From Quercus robur (lineage: Eukaryota; Streptophyta; Magnoliopsida; Fagales; Fagaceae): a stretch of DNA of 64,000 nucleotides. The notes beneath the pieces are model-generated. The model saw only the letters and a program-made list of their open reading frames with translations. It had not been told where the DNA came from and did not search any database. Shown here one piece after another: positions 22,340 to 34,480 of this stretch. The position numbers and the translations under genes were made by a program. The stretch covers positions 45,050,843 to 45,114,842 of the forward strand of contig NC_065538.1 of NCBI RefSeq assembly GCF_932294415.1. Direction: 5' to 3'. Position 1 is the first letter of the stretch. Each line of letters begins with the position of its first letter.

Positions 22340-24428
22340 TAGATGCAAATGCATGAAAGCAAGATTTCAAAAGCACAAGAAATCAAGCAAAAGAGTCCTA
22401 CTCCAGATAGAAATAATTAAAATAGAGGACAAACAAAAAGAAAATTAAATCTTAGGCTCCTTTATCACCCACACAGCATGAGTCTTTGGCCGTGAAGATA
22501 AAAAGGCACGTGTCCTAATATGATTACTAAAGGACATAGAGGAATTAGAATTCCCTTGAAATTTAGTCAAAAAACTCAAAACTTTTAATAACTCACCAAT
22601 AATAGGTACAGAGCCTTTAGACAAAGGATGAGACCTATTTGCCACTCGCTTATGAGGAAATAACTTGAAACAATTAGGATGAGTGTGACTGGAAGCACCA
22701 CAAAGGTGACAAACATGAGTAGTTTTAGAGCTACTCGGCTTCCTAGAAGGAGATCTAACCTTAGAGGTTGATAGAAACCTTAACTTAGGACAATTAGGTC
22801 TAATATGACCAACAATATGACAATGATGACAAGTGGGGACAAATTCAGATTTTTCTTTCAACCTAGGAGGAGTTTTAGACATAGGTTTAGAAACTTCAGT
22901 GTTATCATCAGAATTTTTACCTTTGTCTATCCTAGCAAAATTATCCTTCAACTCTTCATTATTCCTTTTAAATGGAGGAATATAAAAATATTTTTTCTTT
23001 TGAGTTAGATTCAACAACAAGTTTGACACTAGTTAATTTTTCAACTTCAGTTTTAGATTCAACTAGTTGCTCTTACAAATTAACTTTTAATTTTATCCAC
23101 TTGAGATGAAATTTGATTTTTAAATTCTCAGTCTAATTATTGGCTTCATCCAATTTTTCAATCAAATCATCTGTTTCAAGTTTGACCTTTTTAAATTTAG
23201 CTTTTAATTTTGTAGAACATTCAAGAGATTTCATACAAAAATTATAAAACATGCAATAGGCATCTTGAATATCATCATCATCATTCAACATAAGATCATG
23301 CAAATCAAAACAATCAAGAGTTTCATGACAACAGGGGTCAATAGATCATAAAACAATGATTAAAACCTAATCAGAGTGTGCTCGCTCTGATACCACTTGT
23401 TGGGTTAAAATGAATTAACCTCTTGCAAATTAATTAATTAATTACCCAAGTTAATTTATTAGGTTCAATTACATGCAATGATGTGGTAGTACAAACAAAT
23501 CACCAACTAAACTAAATGCAGCGGAAATTAAATTTGACATAGTGATTTGTTTACGAATGAGGAAAATCATCAAGGTAAAACCCCACTGATTGATTTTAAG
23601 GTCATCACTCCCAAGAATCCACTATTATCAATCACAAGCGGTTACAAGTATAAAGAATCTTACCAAACCCTTTGGCTTATCCCGAAATACCAACCTACAG
23701 TTGAACCCTTACCCCAATACCCAATTGGACTTGTATTGTAGTGGTAATCTTTCCGCTCAATGCACGAATCCCAGTACGTGACTAACCAATGATGCACGGA
23801 TCCTAGTACGTGTCTAACTCCACAGCAACCCTTTGATTGTTATAGTTGATTTGTAGCAGTTTCACATAGAAACACCAATAAAATCTTCAATGTTGGTGCA
23901 AGAGATTTTGCTTAGTTACAGAACCTAAAGGCGTATAAGAAACACAGTAAGAACTTTTTCTTCTATAGGAGAAGGCTAAGGTTTCAAAAAGAAAATCTTA
24001 TGAAACTCTCTAAGGTTAGGTTTTTCTTTTTCTACTATCTCCTTTAAATATGAGCTTAAAGGGCTCTCCTATTCCAAATAGGTTTGCATAAACCTTTGGC
24101 TTTCCTAGTCCAATAAGGATTATACAAACCCAAAAACAAATAGCCTTCGTAGAATAAAACATTTCTAGCTATATTCTGAATCCCGTAGTCTCGACAGATT
24201 CGGTATGTATTGAGCTTCTGTCGAGAGCTTCCACTTTAAATCTCAATAGAAGTCCTTTCTGTCGAGATTGCTGTCGAGCTTTAATGAACAGCTTTTTCGT
24301 CACTTGTTTCTTGGTCAGATCTTCATGGCTTTAACACTTGACTTGAACACTTGTTTCTTGAAGTACTAAACCCATCCTAGATCTATCTAATTACAAGTAA
24401 AGTACATTTTGTTAAAAGATTAGCTAAT
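22340..24428 (-). mobile_element. truncated copia-type retrotransposon (5' LTR + gag part)
   Basis: Read on the minus strand: an LTR of about 1 kb ends CCCAACA at 23398. Two bases later is TGGTATCAGAGC (23395-23384), the classical initiator-tRNA-Met primer-binding site. gag follows to about 22445. No protease, integrase, RT or 3' LTR is present. The element is bracketed by the 250-bp direct repeat. Confidence 0.75.
22445..23330 (-). pseudogene. gag: copia gag fragment with two CCHC zinc knuckles
   Basis: The open part (23029-22445) has two CX2CX4HX4C knuckles, CHHCHIVGHIRPNC and CHLCGASSHTHPNC, of the nucleic-acid-binding nucleocapsid type. Upstream sequence to 23330 is gag-like (Asp-rich, then a Lys/Glu helix) but carries stops. 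The C-terminal end merges into unrelated DNA. Role in a living element: RNA packaging. This copy is truncated and cannot act alone. Confidence 0.7.
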
Positions 24429-24676
24429 AAAATTACCCCCAATTAATAAAAAATTGTGATTTAATTTTTCAATTTTCTTTTTTGGTTAGTTTTGTAATTA
24501 TATAGCAAAATACCTTATAAACAAAATCCTTTTACAAATTCCCTGATGATTATAGAGATTAAGTTGTCACATAACATGTTTTACTGTTTCAATCCTTTTA
24601 TATTTCATGTGCAAAATACTTAATAATGAGTGTCAATTTTGGTAAGGATTTGAGTTATCTTCCCTATAACAAAAAC
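24429..24676. repeat. 249-bp direct repeat, right copy
   Basis: Matches 22091-22339 with few changes, for example CCTTTTACAAATTCCCTGATG against CATTTTACAAATTCCCTAATG. Confidence 0.9.
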
Positions 24677-25498
24677 CAATTAATGTCTTGCTTGATGAAA
24701 AAGAGGAATCATCATGGAGCATGCCAAGTACAAAAGAGTCATTTTATATTGTAACAAGATCATATTTGTTTATTTATGTTTTTTTTTAAAATATAATGGA
24801 TATACATTTATCATTCAAGAATTTGTCATTCAGTTTCTTTGATTGATTAGAGGAAATGTATCATAAACCCAAGTAGTTATTTCGTATTCCCATGACAATG
24901 CTCTTTTCTCTTATTAATAAAATTCATTATTTATGTATGAGAAGGAAACGTTGTCCTTAGACTATTGAATCATTTTTTCCCATAAACCTTGAGTAGCCTT
25001 TTAGCTCGTCTGATTTAAGGCCCAATCTTAGTTTATATATATAAATATATATATTTATATATATATATATATATATTACACTGGTCAAACGAATTTCAAC
25101 TTATTTTTCAACCATAATTATGGATTTTAATAAATTAATGCAACAAAAAGTGAATTTTAATAAATTAATGCAACAAAAATTTATTGAGTAATAGTATATA
25201 TGAACAAGGAGTTATACCATTTGTAACTTCGAATTCATCCCGAATCTCTCTCTCTCTCTCTCTAACTCTCTATTGTCTATATAAAGTATTAATTTATAGG
25301 CAGGGGTTGATAAAAGTCCTTTCCTTGCTATCTTTTCCTCTAATCTTATTGACCTAAATTCCTATTGGAACAAAATTAACAAGCTCAGCAAGCCAAAAAG
25401 AAAGAGCAACAAATTTTATTAACATTGTATTTGTACACGGTTGCCTAAACTTTCATTAGTTGATAATTGCCTTCTTGTGTAATTAAAGATATATTCTT

Positions 25499-25661
25499 TT
25501 TCATGGGTTCAGTTAACTCAACTATAAAGTTTTTTATTGTCAAATAAAAAATATAGGATTTAATTTTCACTTACACTAAAAACTAATTAGTATTTCGGTT
25601 TAATGATAAAGAGCAATCATTAGAAGCAGACGCTGTAAATTAAAACTATTTCTAAAAAAAA
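25499..25661 (+). mobile_element. Au-like SINE
   Basis: A perfect 14-bp target duplication AAAGATATATTCTT lies at 25485-25498 and 25662-25675. The body has GGGTTCAGTTAACTC (A-box side), a decayed B box, the signature TTTAATGATAAAGAGC / AGAAGCAGACGCTG near the 3' end, and a terminal A run. These resemble the plant Au SINE family. Confidence 0.8.
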
Positions 25662-26377
25662 AAAGATATATTCTTCATATATAAAAAACAATCTTTAACT
25701 TGTCATTAGAAAAACTCAATTAATGTCATTTTTTATGATAAAGAGCAATCAAAATGGAGTGCAAAAAAAAATTGTTACTATATCGGTTGTAACAAGATCA
25801 TACTTATTTATATATGTTTTAAAAAAATAGTGAATTTACATATATTGCTCAGGAATTTGTCATTCATTTATAATGCTTGATCGGAGGAAGTGTCTCATAA
25901 ACTCGAGTCGTTATTCATTATTCCTGGAACAATGCACCCCTCTTAGTCTCTTACTAATTAAATTCATTATTCATGCATGAGAAGGAAACATTGCCCATGC
26001 AGTAGTATTGAATCATTTTTCCTATAAACCTTGAGTACATTGTCTACAATTAGTAGTACTATAAGCCTTCTATATTTTTCTTAAGTCTTTTAGGAATTTT
26101 ATTTTTTATTTTTTTATTCAAGGACCTAATCATATTTTATAGCTTTTTATTTTACACTGGCCTAACAATTTCTAAGTTATTTTTCAGCCTTAATTAGGAA
26201 TTTTAAAATATTAATTTAACAAAAAGTTATTGAGTAGTATAATATGAACAAAGAGTTAAATTGATTGTAACTTGATCTTTGATCCTGATCCCCTCTCTCT
26301 CTTTCTCTCTCTCTCTCTAGACACACACACAAGGGTTGATAAAAGAACTTTCCTTACTATCTTTTTCTCTAATCTCA

Positions 26378-26578
26378 ATGTGTGTTTAGCAAAAATTATT
26401 TTTGCCAACTTATTTTACTATTCAGCTTATTTTTGCTATTATTTATGGGCTCCATTGCACTTTTTGATACTATTCATCAATCCTACTATACTATTTCAGC
26501 TAATTTTTACCTTTATCTACAGTACTTTCAGTAAAAAGTTTTCAATTTTAGCAAAATAATTAAATCCCAAACAGGCCC
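26378..26578. mobile_element. 201-bp Tourist-like MITE with visible empty site
   Basis: It runs from ATGTGTGTTTAGC to CAAACAGGCCC. It is flanked by TCA (26375-26377) and TTA (26579-26581), where the empty site in duplication unit A (near 25345) reads AATC-TTA-TTGACC. A relative in inverse orientation lies at about 48234-48410. Confidence 0.7.
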
Positions 26579-27125
26579 TTATTGACCTAAACTCCTATTG
26601 GAACAAGAATAACAAGCACAGCACGCCAAAAAGAAAGAAGTGAAATAAATTTTCTTTGTTGCATTGGATTTGTACAAGGTTGACTTTTATTACCTGATAA
26701 TTTCCTTCTTGTGCAATCAAAGTTCGAATCTTGTGTTTTGCAGTTGTTTCCACATAAGAAATGCAAATACGCAAATACATTCTCCCATTGATCATTACTT
26801 TGACATCACCAACACGTTATATCTACAGTACTTTTAGTAAAAAGTTTTCAATTTCAGTAAAATAAGTAGATCCCAAACAGGCCCTTATTGACCTAAACTC
26901 CTATTGGAACAAGAATAACAAGCACAGCACGCCAAAAAGAAAGAAGTGAAATAAATTTTCTTTGTTGCACTGTATTTGTACAAGGTTGACTTTTATTAGC
27001 TGATAATTTCCTTCTTGTGCAATCGAAGTTCGAATCTTGTGTTTTGCAGTTGTTTCCACATAAGAAATGCAAATACGCAAATACATTCTCCCATTGATCA
27101 TTACTTTGACATCACCACACGTTAT
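26515..27125. repeat. 306-bp tandem duplication
   Basis: 26515-26820 and 26821-27125 are almost identical. The unit begins inside the MITE's 3' end, so this duplication is younger than the MITE insertion. The paired 66-residue frames on the minus strand are by-products of it. Confidence 0.95.
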
Positions 27126-27837
27126 ATCTACTAATTCTTTTAAGGAATTGGGTTTACCTGTTTTATTTCACCTTATGTATTTGTACAGGTTTCTATTTCT
27201 AGATTCAACGGATTTTGCTGCACTAAATTTGCCACTAATATTCAACAAATGATGTAAGATGAACTTTTTCCACAACATGCTTTGTTTTGCTTTATTTTTC
27301 TTCATACTAGTGAAGCAAAATATATAAACAACGACCCAATTACCATGGCCACTCTTGGTATAATGAAGGATCAAATTCAAAAGTTCACTGCAGTAACCCG
27401 ACCCTTGGAAAGATATTTGGGACATAAATATTATCCCCAAGATTAATTGGCAGAGTAACTACTATGTTTGTATCATCATAAATAAAGCACAAAATATTTT
27501 ATGTTTGATTGGGTTCTTTTCATACCGAAATCTAGAAGGCAAGTGCAAATATGTAATTTGCAAGGTAATCAATGGGTGACGTTTACACTGTTGCCACCAA
27601 CCAACCTGTAGAAGAAGAAAAAATGCCCCATTCCTCTCTTTGGTTCCCATCACCTTCGTATTTCCACAATATAGAATTCATTATCCCCACAATTTGCCTA
27701 TCATGTTCCAAAGTTAAATACAAGTCTTCAGCGACCTAACACAATCTTCAGTCTTCAAAATCTCCACACACCAAAGAAGAAAAAAAAAAGAAAAAAAAAA
27801 CCCCTCTTTAGAGTAGAAGAAAAATAAAGAGGAAGCC
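27126..27837. other. upstream region of the Pti5-like ERF gene
   Basis: No other gene seen. The last 60 bp before the ATG are purine-rich (AG/A tracts), typical of a plant 5' leader. I see no strong TATA box at the usual distance. Confidence 0.5.
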
Positions 27838-28368
27838 ATGGTTTTAGCCTCCCAAAATGAGCTACCATTCAATGAGAATGACTCACAAGACATGACTTTA
27901 TACCATGTTCTAAATGAAGCCAATCAAACCATGGCTCTCAACACTTCTTTTGTACCCCAAAGACACCAAATCAATACCTCAAGCAGCCTAGAACCAGCCC
28001 GGAACATTGGCAAGAAACACTATAGAGGCGTGAGGCGTAGGCCATGGGGGAAATACGCGGCGGAGATTCGTGATTCAGCACGACACGGTGCCCGTATATG
28101 GCTAGGCACATTCACAACCGCGGAAGAGGCTGCCTTGGCTTATGATAAGGCTGCTTTTAGGATGCGTGGTGCTAAGGCTCTCCTTAATTTTCCAGCTGAA
28201 GTGGTGGCTGCTTCCTCTGTTCAAAGATTTAATCCAAACTCAAGCATGGTGAGCTCAACTAGGCATGATTCAGAATCAAGTGGTAGTTCTAGCACACATT
28301 CCATTGGGAATTCAAGGTTAGAATCTGAAAGTAGCTGTAGCACAGCTGGGGAGGCCGGAGGGGTTTGA
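27838..28368 (+). CDS. AP2/ERF transcription factor, Pti5-like
   Basis: Intronless, 176 residues. A single AP2/ERF domain spans about residues 61-118, beginning [19 protein letters not shown], with WLGTF and [15 protein letters not shown]. The Ala and Asp of AEIRD are the ERF-subfamily positions that recognise GCC-box DNA, so the protein should bind promoters of ethylene/jasmonate and defence genes in the nucleus. The N-terminus is polar and mildly acidic; the C-terminus is Ser-rich. Small size and domain sequence resemble tomato Pti5 and group IX ERFs, from memory rather than a search. The start is the only in-frame ATG ahead of the domain giving a typical length. A second ERF gene lies 5.3 kb downstream on the other strand. 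Confidence 0.93.
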   Translation: MVLASQNELPFNENDSQDMTLYHVLNEANQTMALNTSFVPQRHQINTSSSLEPARNIGKKHYRGVRRRPWGKYAAEIRDSARHGARIWLGTFTTAEEAALAYDKAAFRMRGAKALLNFPAEVVAASSVQRFNPNSSMVSSTRHDSESSGSSSTHSIGNSRLESESSCSTAGEAGGV

Positions 28369-30105
28369 CAACCTAGAAAAATAGGAGCTTGGTCAATTAT
28401 TTATTATGTCTAGCATACATAGGGACATCAAATTTCATGTAATACTAGGATGTAGGTGTGTGTGTGAAGGTTTTTTCATTTTGTTTTGTCAGTGTCCTTA
28501 ATTTGACGGGTCCTTGCTTGTGTATATAAAAGAGGTCTAGTTGCTCATTAAAAAAAAAAAAAAAAAACCAAAAAAAAAAAAACAAAAAAAAAGAGGTCTA
28601 GTTACGAAGTTTGTGTTGCTTATTTCCTTTGCAAATGGTGAGAAATGCTCGAATGTACCTGAAATGTACATCTCATTCATTTTAATGTAATAAGAAGGCC
28701 AGTAAGGCCACAGAAATGCAAAGTATTGAATGAAAGGGAAAAAAAATATGTTATGAAATTGAGTTAGTCTGAAACAAATATAATGTATAGATATAATCTT
28801 TGCTTTGCTTGATGAGAATCTTGAAGCCCCATCTCAACCTACTTATTTAGTATGTTTCAAGAATAATATTCCCTCTTTCATATGATAACAAATTATGCTA
28901 ATTAAATTTGTGTGAGATTTATCATTTACATGAGAGAAAAGACCTTTATTTTCAAAATATAATAATTTTTCTAAAATGTTTGTGATAAAGTAATGTGGAT
29001 ATTTTGGGTAAAACAAGGTTTTCCAACGAAATATATTTGGTTCAAACGCTGGCTTTATTTGTGGGCATAAACAAATTATGACAACAATTTATGTTTTAAT
29101 AATTAAACCACAGAACTGGTGGAATAGTTTGGCCGTTTGGTAAGAGATTTTTAGTAACATTTTTAAAATTTTCAAAAATCATTCTTTAGATTTTATGAAA
29201 ATACAAATAAATGAAAAAAAATGTATAAAAATACATATTATAATATTTAAACAATAAAAATTATTGTTTAAATATTGTTACCAAATAGGGCTTGTGTCCG
29301 CAAATAAAATAGAATAGAATATTACATGCAGGTCATATCATAAGGTCACAAATCACAAGACAACTGGTGTGAAACTGTGTAATTCCCTGGACCAAACTAT
29401 ATGCCACATGTGTCTTGGGGCCGATGTATGAGTGTTTATTATAACTTTTGCTGCCATCGGATAAGCTTAAATATCGTAGAATTTTGTTCCTTCGTCGTAG
29501 AAGTCACAGATTGAATAGTGGGATTTTTTTTTTTTTGGAAATGAAAGATTATAATACAAGTATAAAAACAAAAACAGCTGGTCCAACACAACTAACAAAT
29601 TTTAAAGTTCCTTCATATCGACACGTGATAATTACCTCGAGGAAAATTACCTCGTATGCTTGTGCAACGGTCCAAGAATTTGGTAGACTGGAAATCTGGA
29701 ATACATTATAAAACCTGTTGGCCATCTAAGTAGAATCTTATTTCCCTTGCAAAAGCGAAGTCCTACCTACTTCCATGTTTGTTTGTTTTCGTTTGTTTGG
29801 TTTGTTTTTTTTTTTTTTTTTAATCAGTAAAGGGCCCCCTGAAACCGTGTTCAAATCTAAACCATTAATTTCTTTATATTTTATAATATTTTATTAACTA
29901 AAGTGTCTTATTTAGAGTCATTACTCATTAGGCAAGTCACAATTTTTCTGGTCTATATTAAAAATTTGTGGTAACATTTTTTTTATTCACTTACTCATAA
30001 ATAATTAGCATATCTGGTATATATGGTAAAGGAATGTTTTTTTTTTTTTTTTTGCTAATATGGTAAAGGAATTTTTATTTTGTATAGTTGGTATAAAAAA
30101 CATAC
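28369..30105. other. 3' flank and intergenic DNA
   Basis: Poly-A tracts at about 28550-28592 sit between two GAGGTCTAGTT copies. At about 29129-29292 there is a MITE-like inverted repeat (GGCCGTTTGGTAA ... TTACCAAATAGGGCT). No gene seen. Confidence 0.5.
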
Positions 30106-30385
30106 TGTATTTATTAGGTTCTAAAAGTTTAGAACAATTGACAAATCATGAACATAAATTTGTCTAGATATAAATCTTTAGAGTTTATGAAGTCATATTA
30201 GACAATACTCAAAGTGCTGCAAGTCAAAATTCAAAGAACATACATGTTGCAGGTTCAAAAAGTTAAAATCAGATTGGTTCGATTGATCAGGAGAATTTTT
30301 CAATCGATCGGAAGTCACAGATTAGCAAAAATTAGCAAACATAAAAAACTCATAACTTGTTCATTTGAAGCCCAAATTGCGATCC

Positions 30386-30429
<44 letters not shown>

Positions 30430-31064
30430 CTAGTATTTAAAGGACATTATAAGCTAACCCTAGTTGTGGTTTTCAGAGAGAAAAGAGTGCATCGTATGCC
30501 TCCAATTTTAGATCTAGGGTTTTTGTACCCAAATCTCTCTCATATCTTCTACCAGCAATATTTCTTGAAGAAACTCAAGATCCGATGTTGTAGAAGTTGT
30601 TGCCATCACTAGTCATCAAAGGTATTAGAGATTTAAACCTTCAAGGGTGTTCTTGAAGTCACAAACTAGAGAGTTTGTGTTGCTAAACTCTTGAGTAGGA
30701 TCTCAAAGTCATAAGCGTGGGAGCTTGTGTTTCAACAAATCCAAGAGAGAAGAGTCTGTGAATTCGAAGCTTGTATGTGGTCGTGTCAGTAAGATACTAC
30801 TAGAGATAGCAATAGATTTAGGGTTAAATCTTATTGTAAAAACTTTAATTCTTCATTAGTGGATTTGTTTACTTTGAGGGTAGTTAGGTCAAATCCTCCT
30901 TAAGTTTTTACCTTAAAACGGTTCGTTTCATTGGTTTTCTTGGGCAATTGTATCATTGTATTCTTTATTTTTCCACAGCTATGGATGATATGATCTTTCA
31001 TTGTTTAACCTAGATCTCATAATTAACCTAAGTAATTACTTGGCTAATATATTAGGTTAAACAA
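30106..31064 (+). mobile_element. possible solo LTR
   Basis: A TG...CA bounded stretch contains ATCGATCG-type words, a TATA-like ATTTAAAGG after a run of 43 T (30387-30429), and a leader-like region ending in TTAGGTTAAACA. The composition resembles plant LTRs. No internal domain or target duplication was found; boundaries are uncertain. Confidence 0.3.
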
Positions 31065-33600
31065 TCTATTTAAGATGGTCTAAACAAACAAACAATCTTT
31101 CTTATATAATTACCCCCATATAAATGAGAAGTTATATATAGCCGTCACATCATATACCACCTCATGATGAAGAGTATGAAAGGCGGGAGTTATTTTCTTC
31201 CTCCATGACCTTTTTTTTTTTTTTAAGAATATTTTCTGTCCTTTATTTATTTATTTATTTTTTCTGAGTATTGGTCTCACATGCACAAACATATAAAAAT
31301 TTGCATACAATGAGTGGTAACAGAATAAGCTAGGCTGTTTGATCTCTGATTTTAGGTGGCATGTATAAGATTTAACAAAACTTTTAATGGAGAAAGAGTT
31401 GTCAGTGGTATTAGATTGTATATAAATATATATGTAAGGGACCGGAGACATTTGGCTAGTACTTGAAGGTTGGATCTCTGCTTGTTAAACCAAATAGTGA
31501 AAAAGAATCTAAAATAAGATTGAACTATACAATTCAACATCTCCATCGTCGACTATAAGTTAGGGTTGTAAATGATGGCTATAAATGTCACACGATATAA
31601 TATTCCGAATCAATAAATTCAATAATCAAGATTGTCTCTTTGTACCGTTTTCAAATTTGATTAGGACCCCTCACAATTTGCCAAAATTAATGTATACTAC
31701 AGGTTTTGTTTACACCCAGTTGTTAACTACACCAACATGGGTGTTAACTACACCAACATGACTGTCTTTTCCTATAATATGTCGTCTACTGATCGAGCAC
31801 TAATAGGACAATTGAAACTTGTTCAATGATTTCGACATGGGCATCAAGTTGGTCTCCTGATGAGACTCTCTATATTTTTAATTCCAAACTCATCTAACTT
31901 TACTATATATGCCTTAACAATCTGAAAGTCTTTCCTGACTTTATAATATTATTAGAGAGGCTACCAAATTGGTTGAGGTCCAAGAAGGATAATCACGCAA
32001 AGTGCTTTTAAAGAACCCACTTCACAAGCTCACTCCCAAAAATATTGAATCCATTGGACTCTGGATGTTTCACCAATTTGGTAAAGCTTTAAAGTTCTAG
32101 AATTGATGCGCCTTTAATCATAACGTAAATTTGTCCTCAAATTTTAATTAAAACATCACCACTGATTTCATGATGGTTGTCAATGTGGACTGTGGAGTAC
32201 TATACTACTATGTTGATAATTTTATAGTTGGATAAAAAGAATTTGAACTTTGGATGTCTCCGTCAAAAATACCATGAGGTGTTAGCCAATTGAACTATAA
32301 GACTTTTAATAAATTTTCATAATTTTTCACACGTTGTCCACATTTAACATATGAAATAAGTGATCGTATGCCGACGGTCTATATTAAAGAGTGTGCTATA
32401 ACTATGTCACGAATAGGGTGAGGATTATACACATCACAAATATAACAAATATTTCAACATCAGGAGAGAGTGAACCCCATAAATTACAGAATCTTCTCGT
32501 TGATTGCATCCCCTCCTTGCAAAGGGTCTCGTACATTTGTAAGCCACCAGAAGCGTGTGTTCGATGTAGGTATGGTGGGACACACTCATTAGCCTCCTAC
32601 AATCAATGACAATATTTGATGATGTTGATAACTTCTTGTACATCAATTTCAACATGAAGCTTAGTTCAAGTCAAAATATTCCTTTGGGTATATGCGGATA
32701 TTAAATGATACTTGCGTAGATTAAACTCTTGTCTAGCTAGATGTCAAAAGAGTGATATTAGGGATAATATCAATTGTATTACATAAATCTTAAATATTAC
32801 TAATATATGCCAACTTCAAAAATAAAAAATTGACAATAACAATAATTTTGTTTATTAAGTTGTGGATGTGACATTAATCATATAATTTGTATGGATTTGT
32901 ATTAAAATAGCTAGTACCTTAAGCTTTTTTTATTTGACAAATCATGTTACTACTTAGAATGATTGCAGGGTGATTCATTTAAACAACGTACAATCACTTG
33001 TGTGGATGTTTGGACACATATTAGGCATCGAGGTACATATTGAAATTCATTTTGCTTCCTAGTTGTCGTGTTGCTGCCCGCATGGACTATGACTACTCTG
33101 TAAAATCAGAAATGCTTCTCACATACTGAATTGTATGATTGTATCTTCACCTGCCTTCACACTAAAATTTATTTTAAATTCATCTCTCTTCCTGTTTATC
33201 GAGGACTGTTTATTATATTCTGCTGATATTATGAATGAGCCTAAGTACTTAAAATGCTAATGTTCGAGCAACTAACTTCACAGTTATTGCATTAATTGCC
33301 CCTCTTTCAAATTTATCTCTAATGAGTTCTTAAATAGGGAAATTAAACGCTTGGATCAAAGTCAATTGATACATATTAGCTTAAAATATTCAGTCAGGTG
33401 ATGTATGTATATAAATCAATCCTTCGTATTGACCTGTTCACTCATCCACAATGCTTGTCTACGTGCAACAATGCTTTTTACTAGATGCATGGATGCCTAA
33501 CTACAAATAATCCAGACCATCCAATTCCATACATATATATGGATGGTCCATATTGCAAAGAATGTCATCTAGATATGCATTTACAATCACAACACTGTTT
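31065..33600. other. intergenic DNA, no gene seen
   Basis: AT-rich. It contains a two-unit repeat of GTTAACTACACCAACATG (about 31722-31760) and the SINE listed separately. Confidence 0.5.
32215..32310 (-). mobile_element. decayed tRNA-derived SINE
   Basis: On the minus strand TAGTTCAATTGG (32297-32286) resembles an A box and AGTTCAAATTC (32249-32239) a B box, at SINE spacing. The tail is decayed. Confidence 0.5.
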
Positions 33601-33685
33601 TACATAAATTCAACTAATTAAGTATATTGGTCTTTTACTTGCCTCAGTCATTTTTCTATGGGTAACTCATCCTGTGCATTATTTG

Positions 33686-34480
33686 TCAAAAAGAAGACAG
33701 CAAACTGTCCAGGAAATCACTCCCCAGGTCCTGAAACTCAACAACATCAAATTCATTCCCTGCCATTCTTTTCAAAGCAGGCTGTTCGATCATCATATCA
33801 ACATCTTGTTCCCACTCTCTCAACACTCTCTTTCGAGGATTATAAACTTTCTCACTGCAACCAAGAAATGTTTCTTTTTCATCTAGATGAGAAGTTATAG
33901 AAGAGTTGTTCACATCAATTCCTAAAGCCTTGGCAACCGTCTCAAGTGGGAAGTTAAGAAATGCCTTGTGGCCTCTAATTCTCAAAGAAGCCTTGTCATA
34001 AGCCAGAGCAGCTTCCTCAGCTGTGTTGAAAGTCCCAAGCCAAACTCGAGCGCCTTTTCTTGTTGAGTCTCTAATCTCTGCAGCATACTTTCCCCATGGC
34101 CGCCTCCTCACACCCCGGTAGTGACGTGTAGCCACCTTCTCTACTCTTACATTAGTCTCCGGTAAGCACGAGTCTGTTGCAGAATTGCTTTCTAGCTTGT
34201 CATTACTCGACTGTTGCATATTGTTTGCAGGGCTAATACCATCAAGAAGCTCTTCCCAGGCCTCGGCTCCCATTGATATCCACCTTCCTAGACTTGGTAA
34301 ACGTTGTAGAACTTTCATCGACCTGTCTTTCCCATCAAGACTAGGCAGTCCATCCCAGGAATTTGAAATTTCTGATGTATCTTTTGTTCCTTCACCTGCT
34401 CCATCCCCACCAATAAAGCTTGCCCACACGTTCTCTAACATTGCTCCAGATGCTGCATAATCTTCACCATTTTCAGCCAT
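33686..34480 (-). CDS. AP2/ERF transcription factor, group IX-like, with C-terminal activation motif
   Basis: Intronless, 264 residues from the first ATG (34480); a slightly longer frame starts at TTG and is not used. The N-terminal 110 residues are acidic and Gly/Ser-rich. The AP2/ERF domain is at about 120-177 ([47 protein letters not shown]), with the Ala/Asp pair of ERF-type GCC-box binders. A basic patch NPRKR is a likely nuclear signal. The C-terminus ends in an acidic/Leu motif, [18 protein letters not shown], resembling the activation motif of group IX ERFs (EDLL-like). Its first 136 codons and about 2.8 kb of upstream DNA are duplicated at 54601-57909. Role by family: nuclear transcriptional regulator in ethylene/stress responses. 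Confidence 0.93.
   Translation of the reverse strand: MAENGEDYAASGAMLENVWASFIGGDGAGEGTKDTSEISNSWDGLPSLDGKDRSMKVLQRLPSLGRWISMGAEAWEELLDGISPANNMQQSSNDKLESNSATDSCLPETNVRVEKVATRHYRGVRRRPWGKYAAEIRDSTRKGARVWLGTFNTAEEAALAYDKASLRIRGHKAFLNFPLETVAKALGIDVNNSSITSHLDEKETFLGCSEKVYNPRKRVLREWEQDVDMMIEQPALKRMAGNEFDVVEFQDLGSDFLDSLLSSF

Larger units (their letters stand above)
24677..26722. repeat. ancient tandem duplication of about 0.8-1.0 kb
   Basis: Unit A 24677-25487 and unit B 25717-26722 share, in order, CAATTAATGTC, TGTAACAAGATCATA, GAATTTGTCATTCA, GAGAAGGAAAC, AACCTTGAGTA, TTGACCTAAA and CTTCTTGTG. Unit A carries a SINE after its end; unit B contains a MITE. Confidence 0.75.

Noticed and set aside
30214-30612. 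132-residue open frame
   Set aside because: Includes a poly-Phe run from 43 T; LTR-like noncoding DNA.
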